A stretch of 64,000 nt of DNA from Planobispora longispora. GTDB lineage: Bacteria > Actinomycetota > Actinomycetes > Streptosporangiales > Streptosporangiaceae. The notes beneath the pieces are model-generated. The model saw only the letters and a list, made by a program, of their open reading frames with translations. It searched no databases and had not been told where the DNA came from. The number at the start of each line of letters is the position of its first letter. Position 1 is the stretch's first letter. A program made the translations under genes and the position numbers. Of this stretch, positions 31,624 through 40,493 are shown one piece after another. Where the stretch lies: assembly GCF_016863135.1 (NCBI RefSeq), contig NZ_BOOH01000057.1, forward strand, positions 1-64,000, written 5' to 3'.

Positions 31624-34194
31624 TCAGCCGTTCGTCTCGCGCCACCGGGTCAGATGGCGGTCGGCGCGCTCGCGGGCCAGCTCGCGGGCATCGGGCGGCA
31701 CCGTCTCGTGCGCCCAGTGGTCGAGCCGCCTGGCCATCTCGGAGGCGAAGACCATGCCCTCGTCGGTCAGCCGGCCGCTGTCGATGAGGGTGCCGGTCAC
31801 CAGCCGTGCGGCCTCACGCCACCGGGAGAATTCGGCGCCGGCCTCCACTGCGGCCTCGCCCGTCTCCAGGTGCCGCTGGCGTCTCCAGAAGTCGGTCACG
31901 CTGAGGTAGGCGTAGGCGCCCTGGAGCAGACCGGGGACCGGACGCGGATCGGGCCGCCACGGAGCGTAGTAACGGGAGCCGTCGTCGGGCTTGGCCAGCG
32001 GGACGATGTCGAGCAGGGCCGACAGCTTGGCGTGCTGTGTCTCGTGCGTCAGCGTGACCGCGAGGGTGGGAACGTCCGGCGGGGTGGACAGCGCGACGCA
32101 GCCGAACGTCTCCCGGGAGGTCGCGCTGGACTGACCCTGCGCGGGAGGCGTCAGCGGGGTGAGCACGCTGATCGCGGTGGCGACCTCCTCGGCCACCGCC
32201 TGGTGGTGCCGTACGAGCAGTTCCCAGGCCCCGTCCAGGGTCGACTGCCAGCGTTCGGCCTCCCGGGTGGTGAGCCGTTCGCCTATGTTCGGCGTCTCGG
32301 GCATGCGGTAGGGATCGAGGTCATCGATGATCAGGTGGAGCGGCGCACCGCCGCTCTCGGTGGACAGGGTCCGCAGGCCTCTCCACCCGGGTGCGTCCTG
32401 GCGCGGGTCACGGGGGACCCGGACCAGCATGCTGTCCGCCGTGACGTCCGCGCCGTCGTCGAAGCACTGCACCGTCGCCTCCGAGACGGTCGGCGCCAGG
32501 ACAGCCTGACCCAGCGACGGCAACGTCACTATGCCTTCGACCGCGGGAACGTCGATCTCGCACGTCGTGCGGGACCGGATCGCCGCAGCCGCAGCCAGAG
32601 CCGCGAGCTGGGCCGGTGCCGCGTCCTCACGGCCGGTCCTGAGCGCGGTGATCGTGTGCCGGGCCCAGGCCCCCACCGAAGGGTGACGCAGGACGGTGTC
32701 CACGGCCTCGGGGTGCCGCCGCTGAATGGCGGCGAGCAGGTCGTAGGCCCGCCGCGCGGTGGTGGCCTGTGGATGACCGGCCGTCCGCGCGGTCTCCAGC
32801 ACGCCGCGCACGAGGAGCACATGCTTGCTGCGCTGCGCGGTGGCGAGCTGGGCGACGGCGTGGGCGCCGCCTCCGCCCGAGGCCAGTTCCAGGAACACCT
32901 TCCTGGAGATACGGTGCTCACGCAGGTTCATCGACGTTCCTTGATCTGTGCCGACAGGTCGGCGCTGAGGGCGTGCTTGAGACGGGAGCCGGGTTCGACG
33001 CGCTTCGGCCCGCGCCGCCAGGTCCGCCTCGACGGTGTGTTTGATGTGGGTGATGAGACGGAGAAGGTCCCGGCAGTAGACCGAGGGATTCGCGAAACCG
33101 TTGCCCTCGCGGTAACGATGGGCGTACAGGCCGCCTCCGCAGACCGCCGAGACGGGACAGCGCCGGCAGGTCTCCGACAGGGCCAGAGGGCCGATCTGGC
33201 GAGCGGCGACCGAGGGCAGGAGCAGGGCGTCGTCGAAGGAGTCGCGCGTCACGTGCAGCCCGGTCTCGGGCGCTCCTTCATAGGCGGACTTCAAGAAATC
33301 GGACTGCTCGATGGCGCCGTCGGTCTCCACTACCACCATGCCGGCGGGAGAGAGTCCGACCTGCTCGGTCGCGGACGCGCCTCCCAGCAGGAGGTGGACG
33401 ATCTCGCTGAACATCCGGATCCGGGTGGGTGCGCGAGGCGCGCCGTACCAGCTGTCGAAGATCGGGATCAGCCAGTCGGCGTACGGCGTCGCCTCGGCGG
33501 CCGGATCCAGGCCGGGAGGGGGCGCCGACCAGTTGCCGTGGGGGAGCAGGAAGTCGATCGCGGGCGGATCGAACCCGAGGAGCGCCTCATAGGCGCCGAG
33601 AGGGTCGTTCCTGAGGTCGGCGGTGCACAGGAGGCCGGCGAAGAGGTGGCGGTAGGGAGGCGAGGTCAGCAGGTCGAGGGCCTTCACGACGGCGGAGTGG
33701 CTGCCCTGGCCGTTCGCGCGGCGGCGACTGCGGTCGTGCATCGTCCCGTCGCCGTCGAGGCTCACCCCGACCCGGACGTCCAGCTCGCTGAAGAGCTCGA
33801 GGTAGGAGCGATCGAGCAGTGTGGCGTTGGTCTGTAAGCTCACCTTGACCCGGGTGCCCCCGCCCACCGCCGCACGGGTCAGGGTGACGATGTCACGGAT
33901 CGCCTCCCGACCGGCGAGCAGTGGTTCGCCGCCATGCAGGATGATCTCGATCTCATCGAGCTCGTGGGCGCGGGCATGCTCGGCGATCCGGGCGACTGCA
34001 GCGGTCACGGTCTGCGGCGACATCCGTTTCGGGCGGGTCTGCCAGCTGGAGTCTGCCATTTCATACACGTAGCAATATGTGCAGGCCAGGTCGCAGCGGC
34101 TGTGAATCTTCAGGATGAACTGCCGGAACGGGGTCGGCTGCCACCCGCCGGCCATCAGCTCGCCGACATTGAGCGTCGACGGCCACTCGTGCAC
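31624..34194 (-). CDS. fxsB: Fused radical SAM (FxsB) - HExxH peptide hydroxylase (left arm)
   Basis: 856 aa. Residues 1-~405 are a radical SAM/SPASM maturase: CDLACTYC (C34, C38, C41 bind the SAM cluster), HGGEPLL, SLQTNATLL, GVSLDGD, and a C-terminal auxiliary-cluster motif CRRCPVSAVCGGG. Residues 422-856 match the HExxH motif protein of FxSxx loci, with HETQH at 717-721 and YYAPWRPDPRP after it. Fused radical SAM/alphaKG-HExxH proteins are known to form cyclophanes and beta-hydroxylate peptides, so both activities are plausible on FSSAL. At the junction, M422 still has AAGGAA five to six bases upstream, so a separate hydroxylase could also be made. GTG start with GGAGG six bases upstream. 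The right arm has the same two domains as separate genes. Confidence 0.93.
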   Translation of the reverse strand: MHEWPSTLNVGELMAGGWQPTPFRQFILKIHSRCDLACTYCYVYEMADSSWQTRPKRMSPQTVTAAVARIAEHARAHELDEIEIILHGGEPLLAGREAIRDIVTLTRAAVGGGTRVKVSLQTNATLLDRSYLELFSELDVRVGVSLDGDGTMHDRSRRRANGQGSHSAVVKALDLLTSPPYRHLFAGLLCTADLRNDPLGAYEALLGFDPPAIDFLLPHGNWSAPPPGLDPAAEATPYADWLIPIFDSWYGAPRAPTRIRMFSEIVHLLLGGASATEQVGLSPAGMVVVETDGAIEQSDFLKSAYEGAPETGLHVTRDSFDDALLLPSVAARQIGPLALSETCRRCPVSAVCGGGLYAHRYREGNGFANPSVYCRDLLRLITHIKHTVEADLAARAEARRTRLPSQARPQRRPVGTDQGTSMNLREHRISRKVFLELASGGGGAHAVAQLATAQRSKHVLLVRGVLETARTAGHPQATTARRAYDLLAAIQRRHPEAVDTVLRHPSVGAWARHTITALRTGREDAAPAQLAALAAAAAIRSRTTCEIDVPAVEGIVTLPSLGQAVLAPTVSEATVQCFDDGADVTADSMLVRVPRDPRQDAPGWRGLRTLSTESGGAPLHLIIDDLDPYRMPETPNIGERLTTREAERWQSTLDGAWELLVRHHQAVAEEVATAISVLTPLTPPAQGQSSATSRETFGCVALSTPPDVPTLAVTLTHETQHAKLSALLDIVPLAKPDDGSRYYAPWRPDPRPVPGLLQGAYAYLSVTDFWRRQRHLETGEAAVEAGAEFSRWREAARLVTGTLIDSGRLTDEGMVFASEMARRLDHWAHETVPPDARELARERADRHLTRWRETNG

Positions 34195-34866
34195 TATCAG
34201 CCTCCGTGTGGAACCGTGTTAATGGCACGCCCGAAAAGGGAGCACAGAAGAGGAAAAACGAGCAAGTCTACACTAATGGGTGTATCCAGCGGGTGTATCG
34301 CGCCGAGGGCACGACGAGGTAACGGCATCGGAGCCTAGCGGCTCAGGGAAACCGTGCGAATGAGAGTAGTGCATCAGGGGTAGGGGCATGCTCGTTGGAC
34401 CCCTGAGGCGAACTATGTGGCGTCCAAAAATAGCTTTATGGACATCCCTTATCTGGATGGCCTGGTGATTTTTTCAATGGTGAAGTCTTGCTTTGTATTG
34501 GTTTATCCGGAACCCTTGTGGCCGCTGCAGTCTGTCGATGGCGGTTCTCACACACTTGTGTCGTTTAATTGCGATCTTGGTGGTGGCGCCTCTGGTGATC
34601 GCGTGAGGCGATGCGGGTAGTTCGGATCGGTTGGTGGGTCTGGTGGCGATCGGCACGCCAACCTCACTGATTTCTGTCTAGCGCTCGACGTGGCCATCGC
34701 AGCATACGGATGCCAAGGGCAGTGTGTTCACGGGCCCCCTTGAGGTCGTCTACCTGCTGATCACGTTGTGTCTCCCCGATGGCCATGAAAGGGCTGAGTG
34801 GGAAACTGTCCGGCATTCCGTCCCTGATCTCAGGATGTAGGGGGAGACACTGGTCAAAGAGGGGGT
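34195..34866. other. Central spacer of the mirror island
   Basis: 672 nt between the two divergent radical SAM genes, the longest gene-free stretch of the island and clearly lower in GC than the flanks (for example 34430-34500 and 34560-34600). It must hold both radical SAM promoters. Short open frames here (for example minus 34474-34656) show no recognisable domain and no FxSxx terminus. No transposase, tRNA or long inverted repeat was recognised, though the composition suggests a scar of the event that joined the two arms. Confidence 0.6.
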
Positions 34867-36114
34867 GTGGCACCGTTGCTCGATGATCCTGAACTTGAAA
34901 ATCTGCCGCCCGGAAACGCGTTTCCGGCCACGCTTGATGTAGATGGCCTTCTTACCTCGGGATGGAGGCCTCTCTCTTTTTGCCAGTTCGTTCTGAAGAT
35001 TCACAGTAACTGCGATCTTTCCTGTGACTACTGCTACATGTACGAAATGGTCGACCAGTCCTGGAGAACGCAGCCCCGCCGCATGTCCGAGACGACCGTG
35101 GACTGTACGGCGCGGCGTATCGCCGAACACGCCGCTGTGCATGAACTGGCTGAGGTGGAAGTGATCTTGCATGGCGGGGAGCCGCTGCTGGCCGGGCCGG
35201 ACTTCATCTCCTACGCCGTACGCGTGATCAGGACCGAGGTCGCCGACGTCGGAACACGCGTCCGAGTGAGCATACAGACCAACGGGCTCCGCCTCGACGA
35301 GGCGTTCCTGCGGCTCTTCGAGCACCTGGAGATCCGGGTGGGGGTGAGTCTGGACGGTGACGAACAGGCGCAGGACCGGCATCGGAGGTTCTTCAACGGG
35401 AAGGGAAGCCACACGGCGGTCTCGGCCTCGCTCCGCCGCCTGGCCTCCGGCCCCTTCCACCACCTGTTCAGCGGGCTGCTCTGCACTATCGACATCCGCA
35501 ACGACCCGCTGGCGACCTACGAGGCGCTTCTCGCTTTCGATCCCCCGGCGATCGACTTCCTACTTCCGCACGGCAACTGGGTCACGCCCCCGCCCTTCCG
35601 AGATCCGGACTCGTCCGCCACGCCGTACGCCGACTGGCTGATTCCGATCTTCGACCGGTGGTACGGATCTCCGTCGCAGGAGACGGAGATCCGGTTCTTC
35701 ACAGAGATCATGCGCCTGCTGCTGGGGCAGGACTCCCGCACCGAGACGGTGGGGCTGTCACCGGTGAGGATGGCCGTCATCGAGACCGACGGCAGCATCG
35801 AGCAGTCGGACATCCTGAAGTCCAGCTACCCCGGGGCCGCCGCAACCCGGATGCACATCCTGCGCGACTCGTTCGACGCGGTCCTCCGGCATCCCGCGAT
35901 CGTGGCGCGGCAGATAGGGGAGCGTGCGCTCTCACCGGTGTGCCGTGGCTGCGACATCGTCTCCGTCTGCGGCGGGGGCCTGTACGCCCATCGTTACAGC
36001 ACCACCGGGGGCTTCCTGGGACCGTCGGTCTACTGCCCCGACCTCCACCGGCTCATCACGCACATCCGCGCGAGAGTACTCCGCGACATCAGCCGTCTGA
36101 AGGGGAGCCGATGA
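34867..36114 (+). CDS. fxsB: Radical SAM/SPASM peptide maturase FxsB (right arm)
   Basis: 415 aa, paralogous to residues 1-~405 of the left-arm fusion. SAM-cluster cysteines C49, C53, C56 in CDLSCDYC; HGGEPLLAG; SIQTNGLRL; GVSLDGD; C-terminal CRGCDIVSVCGGGLYAHRY; SVYCPDLHRLITHI end. The GTG start lies right behind AAAGAGGGGG; the protein begins ~15 residues earlier than its left-arm counterpart, so a later start is possible. The stop overlaps the ATG of the HExxH gene (ATGA) after AGGGGAG. Expected to act on the F-S-S-S-F tail of the right-arm precursor, encoded about 4 kb away. Confidence 0.92.
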   Translation: MAPLLDDPELENLPPGNAFPATLDVDGLLTSGWRPLSFCQFVLKIHSNCDLSCDYCYMYEMVDQSWRTQPRRMSETTVDCTARRIAEHAAVHELAEVEVILHGGEPLLAGPDFISYAVRVIRTEVADVGTRVRVSIQTNGLRLDEAFLRLFEHLEIRVGVSLDGDEQAQDRHRRFFNGKGSHTAVSASLRRLASGPFHHLFSGLLCTIDIRNDPLATYEALLAFDPPAIDFLLPHGNWVTPPPFRDPDSSATPYADWLIPIFDRWYGSPSQETEIRFFTEIMRLLLGQDSRTETVGLSPVRMAVIETDGSIEQSDILKSSYPGAAATRMHILRDSFDAVLRHPAIVARQIGERALSPVCRGCDIVSVCGGGLYAHRYSTTGGFLGPSVYCPDLHRLITHIRARVLRDISRLKGSR

Positions 36115-37472
36115 AGCTCATACCGCGCCAGGTCTCCGACAAGACGTTCACCGAGCTGGCAGCGGGCGGGGGAGGGGCCGAGGCGGTCGAAGAACTGCGA
36201 GCCTGGCAGCGGATCAAGACCATGATGCTGGTGCGCGGCGTCGTCGAGGAGTCGAGAGAGACCGATCACCCCCACGCCGAGCTGGCAGCTCGTACCTACC
36301 GCCTTCTGGTGGAACTGGAACCCCCGGCGGTCGACGACGTGCTGAGACATCCCGCCGCGGGGGCGTGGGCGTGGCGTGCCTACCGGTCGCTGCGCGGGGG
36401 AACGCCCGCGGAGGAGGACCCGGGGCGGCTGGGCACCCTGGCCGTGGCGGCCGCGATCAGGGCACAGAAGGCCTGCGAAGTGCGCATACCGGTCAGGGGG
36501 AGGACGCTCATGCTGCCATCACTGGGAGAGGTGACTCTCCCCTCCGGCCTCGACGGTGCCGCCGATGTCGCCGTCCGGCCGGACGGGGCCGGAGCCGTCC
36601 TCGGCATCGGCGGATCCGTGGTCCGGGTGGACCCGTCCGGAGATGGGACCGGCTGGCGGGCTCTGCACGGGCTCCCGGTGGTCCCGGGCTTCACCTTGGT
36701 CGTCGACGACCTCGACCCCTACCGGTGGCCGAATGGCGGTGAGGTGGAAACACGGATGACACTCCAGCAGCGCCGTACCTGGCAGTCACGTCTGAACGGC
36801 GCCTGGCGCATCCTGGCAGACAACCACTGGACCGTCGCGGAGGAGGTCACCGCGGCGATCCGCGTACTCACCCCGATCAAGCAACCGATCTTCGGCCAGA
36901 AGAGCGCGAGTGCGAGTGAGACGTTCGGGACGATCGCGCTCTCCGCACCCCGGCACAGCCTCGGCTTCGCGGCCACATTCGCGCATGAGATCCAGCACGC
37001 GAAGCTCAGGGCGCTGACCGACATGGTGGCCCTGACCCGGCCGGACGACGGGCGGCGTTATTACGCCCCGTGGAGACCCGACCCCCGTCCCGCCTACGGG
37101 CTGTTGCAGGGGGTGTACGCGTTCCTGGGCGTGGCGGATTTCTGGCGTCGCCAGATCGGTGCCGAGCGGGGGGCCGCGGCGTTCCGGGGACAGGTCGAAC
37201 TGGTCCGGTGGCGTGAGGGGGCTCACCTGGTCACCGGCACGCTCCTGGAGAGCGGGAGCCTGACGGAGCGGGGCCGGGAGTTCGTCACCGGAGTGAGGTG
37301 CGCGCTGGAGTCCCTGTTCCAGGAACCGGTGGACCTCGCGGCGGCCGGGCAGGCTCACCGGGAGGCCGCCTGGCACCGGGAGGAGTGGCTCCGCCACAGC
37401 GCTCATGCTGGGGCTGTACGGGGTCAGATCGGCGGCGGATCGAAGTCGCAGTCGACGCGCCGCCCCTCGTAG
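36111..37472 (+). CDS. HExxH-type peptide beta-hydroxylase candidate (right arm)
   Basis: 453 aa, equivalent to the C-terminal half of the left-arm fusion (MKLIPRQVSDKTFTELAAGGGG against MNLREHRISRKVFLELASGGGG). The metal motif is HEIQH at 292-296 inside FAHEIQHAKLRALTDM, followed by RRYYAPWRPDPRP. Members are called HEXXH-motif or alphaKG-HExxH peptide modification proteins and pair with radical SAM enzymes at FxSxx loci. Translation is coupled to the radical SAM gene by ATGA. The 3' end overlaps the convergent FxsT gene by 49 nt. Confidence 0.9.
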   Translation: MKLIPRQVSDKTFTELAAGGGGAEAVEELRAWQRIKTMMLVRGVVEESRETDHPHAELAARTYRLLVELEPPAVDDVLRHPAAGAWAWRAYRSLRGGTPAEEDPGRLGTLAVAAAIRAQKACEVRIPVRGRTLMLPSLGEVTLPSGLDGAADVAVRPDGAGAVLGIGGSVVRVDPSGDGTGWRALHGLPVVPGFTLVVDDLDPYRWPNGGEVETRMTLQQRRTWQSRLNGAWRILADNHWTVAEEVTAAIRVLTPIKQPIFGQKSASASETFGTIALSAPRHSLGFAATFAHEIQHAKLRALTDMVALTRPDDGRRYYAPWRPDPRPAYGLLQGVYAFLGVADFWRRQIGAERGAAAFRGQVELVRWREGAHLVTGTLLESGSLTERGREFVTGVRCALESLFQEPVDLAAAGQAHREAAWHREEWLRHSAHAGAVRGQIGGGSKSQSTRRPS

Positions 37473-39982
37473 ACCGCGACGAGGTCGGGGGGATCCGTCG
37501 CGGATCCCCCGGGCGGGTCGAAACGGCGCCTCGTGTCGGAGTGGAGCAGGTCGGCCTCCTCATCGGCGCCCACTGCCCTCAGGTCGAGGATGAGATTGGA
37601 GGTGCAGATGAGCGTCAGATGATGGTCAGGACCGAAGACCTTGCGGAGCCTCTCCAGAGTTTCCTCACCGATTTCCCGCGCCCGGGCCGGTTCTCCCAGC
37701 GTGGCGAGATCCGTGGCGAGGTTGACGGCACAGGTCAGCGAGTAGTGGTGTCTCCGGCTCAGTTGGGCTGCCAGGCGTTCCAAGGCCGCCTCATCGATGG
37801 TCCGGGCACGGTCGGCGTCCCCTCGCAGCCGGTACAGGATCGCCAGGTTGATCCGGCAGGCATGGGTGAAGGGGTGCTCCTCGCCGAACACCTCGGGATA
37901 GCGGCGTACGGTCCCCTCCGCGATCATGAATGCCTCGTCGGTCTCCCCAGCGGTGCGCAGGGTGTTGGAGACGTTGATCGCGGCGGCCATCGTGTCGGGG
38001 TGGCCGTCCCCCAGGATCCGCTTGAGCCGGACGTGGGTCTCGCGGGCGAGTTCCAGGGCCTCGGCGAGGTTGCCCGCCCTGCGTCGCGCGATAGACAGGT
38101 CCCGGGCAGCGTGCAGGGTGGTGGGGTGGTCGGGGGACAACCGCTGAAGGCCGTACTCGTAAGCCTCGTCTCCCAGGTCACAGGCTTCTTTGTAGTCACC
38201 GGAGAGCCGTACGGACCTGGCCAGTCCGTTCAACGACAGCAGGAACGCGTTCTCACTGACGCCCTCCCGCACGTTGCTCTGCCCCCGGTACGCGTCTCGG
38301 TGCAGGTCCCGCGAGCGCGCGTAGTCACTGGTGAGGGCGTAATCAAGGGCGAAATTGTGCAGGGCGCGCAGGGTCATCGGGTTCTCCCGCCCGAAAAGCC
38401 GCTCATGAGCCGCCAGGGTTTCCTCATCCAGTTCCCGGGCGGGGAGGAACTCACCGCGGGCACGCAGGGAGCCCCCGTAGCCGGCGGCCGCCCACAGGGT
38501 CTCGGGGTGCTCGGGCCCGAGGGCGTCCCGCATTTCCCGCAAGGTCTTGCCGGTGCTCTCGTAGTCCTCGGTGTACCGGCCGAGCCCCCGCAGGATGTTG
38601 CCACGATGCACCCGCGCCACCAGGACATCCTTGTGCCTTGGCCCGTCGGCCGCCGTCCACCTGCCGATGAACTCGTCCACGAAGCCGAGGGCGGGCTGGT
38701 AACTCCCCGCCTGGTAGAGGTAGCGGACGCTGTTCAGAGCGAACTCGCGGACTCTCGGATCGGTGCACTCCGCCAGCCCGGAAGGGATGATGTGCGCCAC
38801 CAGTTCGTTGAACTCACTCCACTTGCCGGTGGTCTCGGGAGAGGCCGGGGCGGCGCCCGCCAGCAGCAGATGAACCTCGTGGCGGGCCTTGGCCCGCTCC
38901 TCCTCGGGCAGATCGTCGCGGAGCAGTGCCTGGACGAGGCGGTGGACTTGGATCGTCCGGGTCTCGGGGTCGATCCGGGCCAGGGCGAAGCGCCGCAGTT
39001 CGCCCAGTGTCTTGCTCAGCATGATGGGATCGGACAGAACCGCGGCGAGCTGGGAGGCGCCGGGGCCGTCCTCCCGGAGCAGGACTTGGTTGCCTCTGCG
39101 GAACACGTCTCTGGGGATCGGCTCGGGACCGAAGAAGGCACAGCACCGCAGCACCTTGATCGCTTCGGGTAGGCGATCCTCCAGCAGCGAGACCGACACC
39201 CTCCAGGCGGCGGTCATCGACATCGGATATCCCGGCGCCCGGTTCGCACTCAACAGGTTGCGTGTCTGCCTGTCGAGCTGCTCGATGTACTCGTCGATCG
39301 CCATGCCGGTCTCGTACTGCAGCGCGCCGGCCTGTTCCAGTGCGAGCGGAAGATCTCCCAGCCTGTCGGCGAGGACGGAGGAGTCCTTCGCCGGGATATC
39401 ACGGTGCAGGCGTTTCCTGAGGAACTCCAGGCTCTCCTCCCGGTCGAACACGTCGACCTGGAGGGTCTCGAAGTGGTTCTCCCAGTGGGGGTTACGCGAG
39501 GTGATCAGGACGTGGCCGGGGCCCCGGGGGATGAACTCCTCGATCTGGCCGGGCTCCTCGGCGTTGTCGAAGATCAGCAACCACTTGCGGTACGGCTCGC
39601 CGCTCTCCAACGCCCTGCGTACCGCGTCGGCCGCCTCCTCCACACCCGTAGCGGAGGCCGGGGGCAGCCCGAGGTGAGGCGCCATCGCCGCGAGTGCCGA
39701 CGGGACCAGAACACGCTGGTCGGAGGGGATCCACCAGACGAGATCGTAGTGCGACCGGTAACGCCAGGCGTACTCGACGGCGAGATGGGTCTTGCCGACA
39801 CCGCCCAGGCCTTGGAGCGCCTGGGGCTGCGGGACGACGGCTGTCACCGTATTGGCTTTGTGACGTAGCCTGCCGAGAAGCTCCTCACGGCCGGTGAAGT
39901 TCCGGTTACGCGGTGGGACTTTCTCCCACACCTCTGGCTGCCGGTCCCGCATCGAATGCGTCGCTTGTGAAGGCTCCGTCAC
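37424..39982 (-). CDS. fxsT: FxSxx-COOH system NB-ARC/TPR protein (right arm)
   Basis: 852 aa paralogue of the left-arm protein at 29006. EVWEKVPPRNRNFTGREELL opening; Walker A GLGGVGKT (K64); YDLVWWIPSD; KWLLIFDNAE; HVLITSRN; GDLPLALEQA; then TPRs with repeated LGPEHPETLWAAAGYG / FGRENPMTLRALHNFALDY type units. GTG start with GGAGGT five bases upstream. Transcribed toward the centre and against the HExxH gene, with overlapping 3' ends; divergent from the precursor operon. Likely role as for the left copy: regulated NTPase sensor or scaffold in the cytoplasm. Confidence 0.9.
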   Translation of the reverse strand: MTEPSQATHSMRDRQPEVWEKVPPRNRNFTGREELLGRLRHKANTVTAVVPQPQALQGLGGVGKTHLAVEYAWRYRSHYDLVWWIPSDQRVLVPSALAAMAPHLGLPPASATGVEEAADAVRRALESGEPYRKWLLIFDNAEEPGQIEEFIPRGPGHVLITSRNPHWENHFETLQVDVFDREESLEFLRKRLHRDIPAKDSSVLADRLGDLPLALEQAGALQYETGMAIDEYIEQLDRQTRNLLSANRAPGYPMSMTAAWRVSVSLLEDRLPEAIKVLRCCAFFGPEPIPRDVFRRGNQVLLREDGPGASQLAAVLSDPIMLSKTLGELRRFALARIDPETRTIQVHRLVQALLRDDLPEEERAKARHEVHLLLAGAAPASPETTGKWSEFNELVAHIIPSGLAECTDPRVREFALNSVRYLYQAGSYQPALGFVDEFIGRWTAADGPRHKDVLVARVHRGNILRGLGRYTEDYESTGKTLREMRDALGPEHPETLWAAAGYGGSLRARGEFLPARELDEETLAAHERLFGRENPMTLRALHNFALDYALTSDYARSRDLHRDAYRGQSNVREGVSENAFLLSLNGLARSVRLSGDYKEACDLGDEAYEYGLQRLSPDHPTTLHAARDLSIARRRAGNLAEALELARETHVRLKRILGDGHPDTMAAAINVSNTLRTAGETDEAFMIAEGTVRRYPEVFGEEHPFTHACRINLAILYRLRGDADRARTIDEAALERLAAQLSRRHHYSLTCAVNLATDLATLGEPARAREIGEETLERLRKVFGPDHHLTLICTSNLILDLRAVGADEEADLLHSDTRRRFDPPGGSATDPPDLVAVYEGRRVDCDFDPPPI

Positions 39983-40161
39983 TGTGACCTCCGCCGGGCG
40001 GTGCCGAAAACCCCTGCTATCACATTAGATGTTGATTCGACGGTCCGGATGATAGAAAATCGCGGAGCGCGTGGACATGAGTGGATTCCTGCAGGGGTGG
40101 TTGCTTTGCTGCCTTTTTGGATGACCGAAAGGGCCGACAGGTTGTGACTCAGGGGGCTCAA

Positions 40162-40308
40162 GTGAATTCTGCGGTCGAGCGACATGATCCGTCACTGAAA
40201 GACCTCGAAGGAATTGACAGTGCGCAGCTGCGCAAGGTGCTGGAAGAGCTGATTCACCAGTCGGAGGCGCACCAGATTCCGAGTGCGGGATTCTCGAGTT
40301 CTTTCTGA
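40162..40308 (+). CDS. fxsA: FxSxx-COOH ribosomal peptide precursor (right arm)
   Basis: 48 aa ending ...PSAGFSSSF-stop, matching FxSxx-COOH (F-S-S-S-F). Leader residues LKDLEGIDSAQLRKVLEELI align with LDDLDNISESSLDVALARLL of the left-arm peptide, and both share the AGFSS core. The GTG at 40162 has AGGGGG five bases upstream; GTG at 40144 is an alternative. First gene of the right-arm precursor-SIR2-STAND operon (185 nt before SIR2). The differing last two residues (SF against AL) suggest related but distinct products, the second carrying an extra aromatic residue. Confidence 0.88.
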   Translation: MNSAVERHDPSLKDLEGIDSAQLRKVLEELIHQSEAHQIPSAGFSSSF

Positions 40309-40493
40309 GGATTGATCCTCCTCTCAGAAGGGTCGCCGAATCGGAAAAGCGCGGATGCGATGCCCGCTCGGGCCTATCGCGTCGATGGGCTGGGCGAGGC
40401 ATCGCCTCCAAGCGAGGCTGGCCTCGTCACCGGGTGTGTACGGCATCCAGTTCATGATCTTCTGGACCCTCGGCTGGTGAGGTGGTGCCGTGC

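Noticed and set aside
28811-31645. 944-codon minus-strand open frame opposite FxsT
   Set aside because: Antisense shadow of the TPR repeats; no recognisable motifs.
34474-34873. Short minus-strand frames in the island centre as a transposase remnant
   Set aside because: No DDE, HTH or other transposase motif could be recognised; AT-rich composition alone is not enough.
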